From contig NZ_PJPV01000108.1 of assembly GCF_002864045.1 (NCBI RefSeq), positions 1-34,786 on the forward strand: a stretch of DNA of 34,786 nucleotides. Reading direction: 5' to 3'. Shown piece by piece: positions 1 through 7,677 of the stretch (within the stretch, counting starts at the first letter, position 1; every line of letters starts with the position of its first letter). The notes beneath the pieces were generated by a model. It worked only from the letters and a program-made list of their open reading frames with translations, did not search any database and was not told where the DNA came from. Made by a program: the position numbers and the translations under genes. This DNA is from Endozoicomonas acroporae (lineage in GTDB: Bacteria > Pseudomonadota > Gammaproteobacteria > Pseudomonadales > Endozoicomonadaceae).

Positions 1-1647
1 ATGGCGCAACAGCGCGGCCAGGGCCTCTTTTAGCTGCGCTGTCTTCTCCAGCTCCAGCCCGTTCTCCACCAGTTTTGCCACGGCCCACAGCAGGTTGGCG
101 GTAGCTTGAGTGTTGAAGTGGCCTTTCTCTTCTTTTGCTTCGGCTTTGGCTTTCACATGGTGCAACAGCGCAGCCAGGGCCTCTTTGAGCTTCGCTGTCT
201 TCTCCAGCTCCAGCCCGTTCTCCACCAGTTTCGCCAGGGCCCACATCAGGTTGGCGGTAGCTTGAGTGTTGAAGTGGTCTTTCTCTGCTTTTGATACGGC
301 TTTGGTTTTCACATGGGGCAACAGCGCGGCCACAGCCTCTTTGAGCTTCGGAGTGCTCTCCAGCTCCAGCCCCTTCTCCACCAGTTTCGCCAGGGCCCAC
401 AGCTGGTTGGCGATCTGCTGAGGAGTAAAGTGGTCTTTCTCTTGTTTTGATTCAGCCTTGGTTTTCACATGGGGCAACAGTGCAGCCACAACCTCTTTGA
501 GCTTTGGTATCTTCTCCAGCTCCAGTCCGTAGTCCACCAGTTTCGCGAAGGCCCACAGCTGGTTGGCGATACCTTGAGTGTTAAAGTGCTCTTTCTCTTC
601 TTTTGATTCTGCTGTGGTTTTCACATGAGGCAACAACGCGGCCACGGTCCCTTTGAGCTTTGGAGTCTTCTCCACCCCCTTGTCCACCAATTTCGCCAGG
701 GCCCACAGCAGGATGCTGATATGCTGAGGAATAAAGTGGTCTCTCTCTTCTTTTGATTTAGCTTTGGCTTTCACATGGGGCAACAGCGCGGCCACGACCT
801 CTCTGAGCATCGTTGCCTTGTCCGGCTCCAGCCCGTTGTCCACCAGTTTCGCCACCGACCACAGCAGGATGCTGATATGCTGAGGAATAAAGTGTTCGCT
901 CTCTTCTGGTGATTTGGCTTTGGCTTTAACATGGATCAACAGTGCGGCAACAGCCTCTTTGAGCTTCGGTGTTTTCTCCAGCTCCAGCCCGTTGTCCACC
1001 AGTTTCGCCACGGACCACAGCAGGTTATTGATACCGTGTACATCAAGATCCCTGGCTTCAAGTGTTTGGTTGCAATTAAGTATTATTTGATCAAGTAAAG
1101 TGGACAGTAAAGCCGCTTGAGTTTTCTTAACCCACTCTTCCGTGTATTTATGAGAGGTAAAAACACCCGCTGAAGTAAATGAATGAAACGTCGTCGTCAG
1201 ACTTCGCCAGGTCCACCCGGGTGTCGCTTTAAAATCGTGCAACAAAGGTATCAGTTGGCGTTGTTCACTATGATTCAAAAGTCGTTTTGACGCTGAAGTG
1301 TATTGTTTGATTGAACAGGCAAATTGACTGTGTTTTTTACCATCATAGTGATCACCATAATGAGTAGATATCTTCATCATGTAATCTATTTTTTCTGGTG
1401 TGATGAGAGCTTTGAAACCATGAACAGGTTTTATTGAATGTCTTGGTGGATGGTCAGCAGAGCAGGCGTCAGAAGCAGCATAAAATTGATTACTCTCCCG
1501 GATATAGGCGAGTGGCGCGTCCAACTGTCTGACTGTACCATGGCAGCATCGCCCACTTTTTGAACAATCGGTACGATCATCCGGTTTTTTATTATCATTA
1601 CCTGATGTTGTGCATTGCCAACTGACACCAGCACCGCCTTTGTCCAT
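1..1647 (-). CDS. Copy L: RAP-family helical-repeat protein, N-terminal part (cut by window edge)
   Basis: Reading the minus strand from ATG at 1647 gives 549 codons with no stop, still open at base 1, so the end of the repeat block, the RAP domain and the tail lie outside the window. The N-terminal 200 residues (MDKGGAGVSWQ..., later EKIDYMMKISTHYGDH) match copy J closely. Seven repeats are visible, the seventh cut by the edge. The residue after the conserved Gln runs G, H, H, G, Q, A, A. Repeat 1 reads VHGIN instead of the usual AQGIA. An additional ATG directly upstream (1650) arises from one base change that copy K shares; I use the ATG that aligns with the other copies. Expected to be last or near last in the transcript. 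No biochemical function can be assigned beyond the family inference given for copy A. Confidence 0.93.
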   Translation of the reverse strand, partial: MDKGGAGVSWQCTTSGNDNKKPDDRTDCSKSGRCCHGTVRQLDAPLAYIRESNQFYAASDACSADHPPRHSIKPVHGFKALITPEKIDYMMKISTHYGDHYDGKKHSQFACSIKQYTSASKRLLNHSEQRQLIPLLHDFKATPGWTWRSLTTTFHSFTSAGVFTSHKYTEEWVKKTQAALLSTLLDQIILNCNQTLEARDLDVHGINNLLWSVAKLVDNGLELEKTPKLKEAVAALLIHVKAKAKSPEESEHFIPQHISILLWSVAKLVDNGLEPDKATMLREVVAALLPHVKAKAKSKEERDHFIPQHISILLWALAKLVDKGVEKTPKLKGTVAALLPHVKTTAESKEEKEHFNTQGIANQLWAFAKLVDYGLELEKIPKLKEVVAALLPHVKTKAESKQEKDHFTPQQIANQLWALAKLVEKGLELESTPKLKEAVAALLPHVKTKAVSKAEKDHFNTQATANLMWALAKLVENGLELEKTAKLKEALAALLHHVKAKAEAKEEKGHFNTQATANLLWAVAKLVENGLELEKTAQLKEALAALLRH

Positions 1648-1700
1648 CATTATATTTCATTAATTCATGGGAAATATAAAATGTAGACTACTTTACGGCG
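1648..1700. repeat. Conserved intergenic spacer K/L
   Basis: This 53 bp gap holds the perfect 8 bp inverted repeat TATATTTC (1651..1658) and GAAATATA (1671..1678), then a diverged ATGTAGACTAC block where other gaps have AAGTAGACTAC. No AGGAG-type ribosome site precedes copy L. Confidence 0.8.
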
Positions 1701-4553
1701 TCACCTGGCAGCAGTTGTTACTGGCTTTTTTCTCTTCCTTTTTCTCTTTTTTGGTTTTTTTGTTTGCTCTTCTACATATTCTTCGGCAGTAAAATAACTG
1801 TCATCTGAAAATTGCCCTCCTTCATCGGCGGTAACGTATGCCTCATCTGCCGCCTCCGCACCGCTATTAAGTGAAACAGTGCCACGAGCCTCTGGCGGGA
1901 TGGCTAACTTTGTCTTTATTTGCTCAATAACTATTTTCATTGAATCCTGGTTATGAAGCTTATACACCGGGATTTCAATGACTTCGAATCCTAATTTTTT
2001 CAGCAGAGCGATTTTCAACAAAGTCGAACCATTCCTGGTTTTGAAATCACCACCCACGTAGTGGGAGGGTCCCTGAACGTCGATCACCATGTTGTAATCT
2101 GGCAATAGCAGGTCAACCGGAGGTAATGAGTTCAGACTCTTTTCTTCTTCAATCTTCAAAGACGGAAGGCTTGATCGGAGTTGATCGTGAAAAGTGAATT
2201 GTAATTGTGAAGTGTTTGTTCGGTAATGGGGAACCACCGGACACGCTATCCCCAGCCAACTTGTGACCATGGCAATAATGGATGGATCCTCGGTATTGCC
2301 TGAGGGGGTATTTCCCGGGCAAGAAAATAGTTCACCGATATACTTTTCAAGCGAGTTTTTATTATTTTTACCGTAGGTCAGATAAAATCTGGCACAGAAT
2401 GCCATGACTCCCCACAGAGACATCCATCTACCTTGATGAGAGAGCGGGGTGTTTTCGCTGATTTTGCCGAGAAGGGAAGCTAACGTTGAGTTAACCACAT
2501 TCAGCTCAATAGTCTCACCCAGTTTTGCCACGGCCCATATCATGTTGGCGACTTCCTGTGGCTTGAATTGGTCTTTCTCTTCTTTTGATGTGGCTTTGGT
2601 TTGCACATGTGGCAACAGTGCGACCACAGCCTCTTTGAACTTCGCTGTCTTCTCCAGCTCCAGCCCGTTCTCCACCAGTTTTGCCACGGCCCACAGCAGG
2701 TTGGCGATATGCTGAGGAATAAAGTGGTCTTTCTCTTCTTTTGATTCGGCTTTGGCTTTCACATGGCGCAACAGCGCGGCCAGGGCCTCTTTGAGCTTCG
2801 CTGTCTTCTCCAGCTCCAGCCCGTTCTCCACCAGTTTTGCCACGGCCCACAGCAGGATGGTGACTGCCTGTGGCTTGAAGTGGTCTTTCTCTTCTTTTGC
2901 TTCGGCTTTGGTTTGCACATGGGGTAACAGCGCGGCCACGGCCTCTTTCAGCTGTGCTGTCTTCTCCAGCCCGTTGTCCAACAGTTTTGCCACGGCCCAC
3001 AGCAGGTTAGCGATATGCTGAGGAATAAAGTGGTCTTTCTCTGCTTTTGATTCGGCTTTGGTTTTCACATGGGGTAGCAGCGCGGCGACGACCTCTTTTA
3101 GCTGCGCTGTCTTCTCCAGCCCGTTGTCTACCAATTTCGCCACCGCCCACAGCAGATTGGCGATATGCTGAACAATAAAGTGGTCTTTCTCTTCTTTTGA
3201 TTCGGCTTTGGTTTTCACATGGGGTAACAGCGCGGCCACGACCTCTTTGAGCTTGGGTGTTTTCTCCAGCCCCAGCCCGTTGTCCACTAATTTTGCCACA
3301 GCCCACAGCAGGTTGATAATATGCTGAGGAATAAAGTGGTCTTTCTCTTCTTTTGATTTGGCTTTGGTTTTCACATTGGCCAGCAGCGCGTCCACGGCCT
3401 CTCTGAACGTCCGTGTCTTCTTCAGACCATTGTCTACCAATTTCGCCACCGCCCACAGCAGGTTGGCGATATGCTGAGGATTAAAGTGGTCTTTCTCTTC
3501 TTTTGATTCAGCTTTAATTTTCACATGGTGCAACAGCGCGGCTACGGCCTCTTTTAGCTGCGCTGTCTTCTCCAGATCCAACCCGTTTTCGACCAGTTTC
3601 GCCAGAGCCCACAGCAGGTTGGTGACTTCCTGTGGCTTGAAGTGGTCTTTCTCTTCTTTTGATTCGGCTTTCGTTTTCACATGGAGCAACAGCGCGGCCA
3701 CAACTTCTTTGAGCTTCGGTGTCTTCTCCAGCTCCAGCCCGTTATCTACCAATTTTGCCACTGCCCACAGCTGGTTGGCGATATGCTGAGGAATAAAGTG
3801 ATCTTTCCCCTCTTTTGATTCGGCTTTGATTTTCACCAGGGGCAACAGCGCAGCCACGGTCTTTTTGAGCTTCGGTGTTTTCTCCAGCTCCAGCCCGTTA
3901 CCAACTATTTTTGCCAGGGCCCACAGCAGGTTGGCGGTACCTTGAGCATCAATATCCCTGGCTTTAGGTTTTTGCTTGCACTTAACTATTACTCCATCAA
4001 GTAACGTTGACAATAACGCTGCCTGAGCTTCCTGACTTTTCTCATTCATATATTTATTAGGGGTAAAAACACCCGCTGACGTCAATGAATGAACCGTTGT
4101 CATCAGGCTTCGCCAAGTCCACCCGGGTGTCGCTTTAAAATTGTGCAACAAGGGTATCAGTCGGCGTTGTTCACTGTGATTTAAAGGTCGTTGTGACGCT
4201 GATGTGTATTGTTTAATTAAAGTGGCAAATTGACTGTGTTTTTTACCATCATAGCGATCACTGTAACGAGCAGATACCCCCACCAGCCAGTCCATTTTTT
4301 CTTGTGTGATGAGAGTATTAAAATCATGATCAGGTTTTATTGAGTGTCCTGGTGGACAGTTAGCAGAGCAGGCATCAGAAGCAGGATGACGCTCATTACA
4401 CCTCTGGATATAGGGTAGTGGCGCAATCACCAGTCTGACTGTGCCATGTCTGTATCGCCCACTTTTTGCAGAATCGGTACGATCATCCGGTTTTTTATAG
4501 TCATTACCTGATGTTGCGCATCGCCAACTGATACCAGCTCCGCCTCTGTCCAT
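1701..4553 (-). CDS. Copy K: RAP-family helical-repeat protein
   Basis: This copy has 950 residues. The N-terminal region is about residues 1-203. Nine full repeats and one shortened cap reach about residue 680, with post-Gln residues G, H, E, H, H, H, H, A, H and E in the cap, the most His-rich string of the array. The RAP-type domain is near residues 812-876, with Asp in VDLLLPD and in VIDVQG retained. The acidic tail reads DEAYVTADE and DSYFTAEEY, and the polybasic end is KKPKKRKRKRKKP followed by VTTAAR. Repeat 4 is atypical (NGLKKTRTFREAV). Repeats 6 and 7 use the two-residue-shorter NGLEKT loop. The N-terminus (RLVIAPLPYIQRCNERHPASD) is shared almost exactly with copy I, two units upstream, suggesting exchange between copies. 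A second ATG at 4556 would add one Met; I prefer 4553 because it aligns with the paralogs. Confidence 0.95.
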   Translation of the reverse strand: MDRGGAGISWRCATSGNDYKKPDDRTDSAKSGRYRHGTVRLVIAPLPYIQRCNERHPASDACSANCPPGHSIKPDHDFNTLITQEKMDWLVGVSARYSDRYDGKKHSQFATLIKQYTSASQRPLNHSEQRRLIPLLHNFKATPGWTWRSLMTTVHSLTSAGVFTPNKYMNEKSQEAQAALLSTLLDGVIVKCKQKPKARDIDAQGTANLLWALAKIVGNGLELEKTPKLKKTVAALLPLVKIKAESKEGKDHFIPQHIANQLWAVAKLVDNGLELEKTPKLKEVVAALLLHVKTKAESKEEKDHFKPQEVTNLLWALAKLVENGLDLEKTAQLKEAVAALLHHVKIKAESKEEKDHFNPQHIANLLWAVAKLVDNGLKKTRTFREAVDALLANVKTKAKSKEEKDHFIPQHIINLLWAVAKLVDNGLGLEKTPKLKEVVAALLPHVKTKAESKEEKDHFIVQHIANLLWAVAKLVDNGLEKTAQLKEVVAALLPHVKTKAESKAEKDHFIPQHIANLLWAVAKLLDNGLEKTAQLKEAVAALLPHVQTKAEAKEEKDHFKPQAVTILLWAVAKLVENGLELEKTAKLKEALAALLRHVKAKAESKEEKDHFIPQHIANLLWAVAKLVENGLELEKTAKFKEAVVALLPHVQTKATSKEEKDQFKPQEVANMIWAVAKLGETIELNVVNSTLASLLGKISENTPLSHQGRWMSLWGVMAFCARFYLTYGKNNKNSLEKYIGELFSCPGNTPSGNTEDPSIIAMVTSWLGIACPVVPHYRTNTSQLQFTFHDQLRSSLPSLKIEEEKSLNSLPPVDLLLPDYNMVIDVQGPSHYVGGDFKTRNGSTLLKIALLKKLGFEVIEIPVYKLHNQDSMKIVIEQIKTKLAIPPEARGTVSLNSGAEAADEAYVTADEGGQFSDDSYFTAEEYVEEQTKKPKKRKRKRKKPVTTAAR

Positions 4554-4609
4554 CATTATATTTCATTAATTCATGGGAAATATAAAAAGTAGACTACTCT
4601 GTGGCATCA
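4554..4609. repeat. Conserved intergenic spacer J/K
   Basis: This gap has the same dyad (TATATTTC / GAAATATA) and AAAAAGTAGACTACTCT block as the other gaps. The upstream-most three bases form the extra ATG in front of copy K. Confidence 0.8.
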
Positions 4610-7600
4610 TCAGGCAGTATTTTTTACTGGCTTTTTTCTCTTCCTTTTTCTCTTTTTTGGTTTTTTTGTTTGCTCTTCTACATATTCTTCGGCAGTAAAA
4701 TAACAGTCATCTGAAAATTGCCCTCCTTCATCGGCGGTAACGTATGCCTCATCTGCCGCCTCCTCGCCGCTGTTAAGTGAAACAGTGCCACGAGCCTCTG
4801 GCGGGATGGCTAACTTTGTCTTTATTTGCTCAATAACTCTTTTCATTGAATCCTGGTTCCCAAGCCTGGGCACCGGGATTTCAATGACCTCAAATCCTGA
4901 TTTTTTCAGCAGAGCGATTTTCAACAAAGTCGAACCATTCCTGGTTTTGAAATCACCACCCACGTAATGGCAAGGTCCCTGAATATCGATCACCATGTTG
5001 TAATCAGGCAGTAGCAGATCGACCGGAGGTAATGAGTTCAGACTCTTTTCTTCTTCAATCTTCAAAGACGGAAAGCTCGATTGCAGGTGATCGCGGAAGG
5101 TGGATTGAGATTGTGAAGTGCTTGTCGTGTAATAAGGGATGACCGGACACGCTCTCCCAAGCCAACATGCAGCCATGGCAATGATGGATTGCTCCTCTAT
5201 ACTGCCCGGAGATGTATTTTCCAGGCGAGAAAATAGTTCGCCTATGTGCTTTTCAAGGGAGTGTTTATCATTACTTCCTGATTCCAGATAAAACCTGGCG
5301 CAAAATACCATGACTCCCCAGAGAGACATCAATATATCTTGTTGAGAGAATTGAGGGTTTTCACCGATTCTGTCGACAAGAGAAGCTAACGTAGATTTAA
5401 TCAGGTTCAGCTCAATGGCCTCACCCAGTTTCGCCAGGGCCCATAGCAAGTTGGCGGTACCTTGAGTGCTGAAGTGGTCTTTCTCTTCTTTTGATTCGGC
5501 TTTGGTTTTCACATGGGGCAACAGCGCGGCCAGGGCCTCTTTGAGCTTCGGTGTCTTCCCCAGCTCCAGCCCGTTGTCCACCAGTATCACCACGGCCCAC
5601 AGCAGGCTGATGATACCTTGAGACTTGAAGCGGTCTTTCTCTTCTTTTGATTCGGCTTTGGTTTTCACATGGGGCAACAGCGCGGCCACGGCCTCTTTGA
5701 GCTTCGGTGTTTTCTCCAGCCCCAGCCCGTTGTCCACCAGTTTCGCCAGCGCCCACAGCAGGTTGGCGACTGCCTGTGGCTTGAAGTGATCTTTCTCTTC
5801 TTTTGATTCGGCTTTGGTTTTCACATGGGGCAATAGCGCATCCACGGCCTCTTTGGGCTTCGGTGTTTTCTCCAGCCCGTTTTCCACCAGTTTCACCAGG
5901 GCCCACAGCAGGTTGGCGATATGCTGAGTAATAAAGTGCTCTTTCTCTTCTTTTGATTCGGCTTTGATTTTCACATGTGGTAATAGCGCGGCCACGGCCT
6001 CTTTGAGCTTCGGTGTTTTCTCCAGCTCCAACCCGTTATCCACCAGTTTCGCCAAGGCCCACAGCAAGTTGGCAATACCTTGAGTTTTAAAGCGGTCTTT
6101 CTCTTCTTTTGCTTCGGCTTTGGTTGCCACATGGGGCAACAGCGCGCTCACAGCCTCTTTGAGCTTCGCTGTCTTCTCCAGCGCCAGCCCATTGTCCACC
6201 AGTTTCGCCATGGCCCACAGCAGGTTGGCGATATGCTGAGGAATAAAGTGGTCTTTCTTTGCTTCTGCTTTGGTTTTCACCTGGCGCAACAGCGCGGCCA
6301 CAGCCTCTTTGAGCTTCTTTCTCTTCTCCAGCTCAAGCCCGTTTTCCTCCAGTTTCGCTATTGCCCACAGCAGGTTGGTGACTGCCTGTGGCGTGAAGTG
6401 GTCCTTCTCTTCTTTTGATTCGGCTTTGGTTTTCACATAGGGCAACAGCGCACACACGGCCTCTTTGAGCTTCGTTGTCTTCTCCAGCTCCAGTCCGTTG
6501 TCCACCAGTTTTGCCATGGCCCACAGGAGATTGGCGACTTCCTGTGGCTTGTAGTGGTCTTTCTCTTTTTTGGATTCGGCTTTGGTTTTCACATGGGGCA
6601 ACAGCGCGGCCACGGCCTCTTTGAGCTTCGGCGTCTTCTCCAGCTTCAGCCCGTTGTCCACCAGTTTCGCCAGGGCCCACAGCAGATTAGCGGTACCTTG
6701 AGTGTTATAGTGCTCTTTCTCCTCTTTTGATTCGGCTTTGGTTTTCACCTGGAGTAACAGCGCAGCCACGGCCTCTTTCAGCTTCGGTGTCTTCTCCAGC
6801 GCCAGACCATTGTCCACCAGTTTCGCCAGGGCCCACAGCAGGTTAGCGGTACCTTGCGTGTTGAAGCAGTCTTTCTCTTCTTTTAATTCGGCTTTGGTTT
6901 TCACCAGGGGCAACAGCGCAACCACGGCCTCTTTCAGCTTCGCTGTCTTCTCCAGTGCCAGCCCATTGTTCACCAGTTTTGCTACGGCCCACAGCAGGTT
7001 GACGGTACCCTGTGAATTAATACCCCTGGCGTCAGGTTTTTGGTTGCACTTATGTATTACAGGATCAAGTAAAGTGGACAGTAGAGCAGCCTGGATTTCC
7101 TTAACCCACTCATCCATGTATTTATGAGGGGTAAAAACACCCGCTGAAGTAAATGAATGAAACGTTGTCGCCAGGTTTAGCCAGGTCCACCCGGGTGTCG
7201 CTTTAAAATCGTGCAACAACGGTATCAGTTGGCGTTGTTCACTATGATGCAAGGGGCGTTTTGACGATAAAGTGTAGTGTTTGATTGCAAGGGCAAATTG
7301 ACAGTGTTTATTACCATCATAGTGATCACCATAATGAGTAGATATCTTCATCATGTAATCGATTTTTTCTGGTGTGATGAGAGCTTTGAAACCATGAACA
7401 GGTTTTATTGAATGTCTTGGTGGATGGTCAGCAGAGCAGGCGTCAGAAGCAGCATAAAATTCATTACTCTCCCGGATATAGGCGAGCGGCGCATCCAACT
7501 GTCTGACTGTGCCATGCCCGTATCGCCCACTTTTTGCAGAATCGGTACGATCATCCGGTTGTTTATAATCATTACCGGATGTTGCGCATTGCCAACTGAC

Positions 7601-7621
7601 ACCAGCACCGCCTCTGTCCAT
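4610..7621 (-). CDS. Copy J: RAP-family helical-repeat protein
   Basis: This copy has 1003 residues. Repeats run from about residue 203 to 733, ten full plus one cap. The post-Gln string is G, G, G, E, A, H, G, H, A, G, then G in the cap. Compared with copy I it has one extra His-type repeat (repeat 8, ITQHIA, with the short NGLEKTPKPKEAV loop), so whole repeats have been gained or lost in frame. Repeat 5 has the odd LELEKRKKLKEAV. The RAP-type core is near residues 865-930 (VDLLLPD, VIDIQGPCHYV). The tail has DEAYVTADE, DCYFTAEEY and KKPKKRKRKRKKP, ending VKNTA. The N-terminus (EKIDYMMKISTHYGDH) is the same type as copy L. The start ATG is preceded by AAATATAATT with no Shine-Dalgarno sequence. 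Confidence 0.96.
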   Translation of the reverse strand: MDRGGAGVSWQCATSGNDYKQPDDRTDSAKSGRYGHGTVRQLDAPLAYIRESNEFYAASDACSADHPPRHSIKPVHGFKALITPEKIDYMMKISTHYGDHYDGNKHCQFALAIKHYTLSSKRPLHHSEQRQLIPLLHDFKATPGWTWLNLATTFHSFTSAGVFTPHKYMDEWVKEIQAALLSTLLDPVIHKCNQKPDARGINSQGTVNLLWAVAKLVNNGLALEKTAKLKEAVVALLPLVKTKAELKEEKDCFNTQGTANLLWALAKLVDNGLALEKTPKLKEAVAALLLQVKTKAESKEEKEHYNTQGTANLLWALAKLVDNGLKLEKTPKLKEAVAALLPHVKTKAESKKEKDHYKPQEVANLLWAMAKLVDNGLELEKTTKLKEAVCALLPYVKTKAESKEEKDHFTPQAVTNLLWAIAKLEENGLELEKRKKLKEAVAALLRQVKTKAEAKKDHFIPQHIANLLWAMAKLVDNGLALEKTAKLKEAVSALLPHVATKAEAKEEKDRFKTQGIANLLWALAKLVDNGLELEKTPKLKEAVAALLPHVKIKAESKEEKEHFITQHIANLLWALVKLVENGLEKTPKPKEAVDALLPHVKTKAESKEEKDHFKPQAVANLLWALAKLVDNGLGLEKTPKLKEAVAALLPHVKTKAESKEEKDRFKSQGIISLLWAVVILVDNGLELGKTPKLKEALAALLPHVKTKAESKEEKDHFSTQGTANLLWALAKLGEAIELNLIKSTLASLVDRIGENPQFSQQDILMSLWGVMVFCARFYLESGSNDKHSLEKHIGELFSRLENTSPGSIEEQSIIAMAACWLGRACPVIPYYTTSTSQSQSTFRDHLQSSFPSLKIEEEKSLNSLPPVDLLLPDYNMVIDIQGPCHYVGGDFKTRNGSTLLKIALLKKSGFEVIEIPVPRLGNQDSMKRVIEQIKTKLAIPPEARGTVSLNSGEEAADEAYVTADEGGQFSDDCYFTAEEYVEEQTKKPKKRKRKRKKPVKNTA

Positions 7622-7677
7622 AATTATATTTCATTAATTCATGGGAAATATAAAAAGTAGACTACTCGATGGCATCG
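7622..7677. repeat. Conserved intergenic spacer I/J
   Basis: This 56 bp gap is the same dyad-containing spacer. It differs from the J/K gap by a few bases after GTAGACTACTC. Confidence 0.8.

Noticed and set aside
4554..4556. Extra ATG before copy K (and at 1648..1650 before copy L)
   Set aside because: It results from a single base change in the spacer and adds just one Met; the aligned ATG is the likelier annotation, though translation could begin at either.
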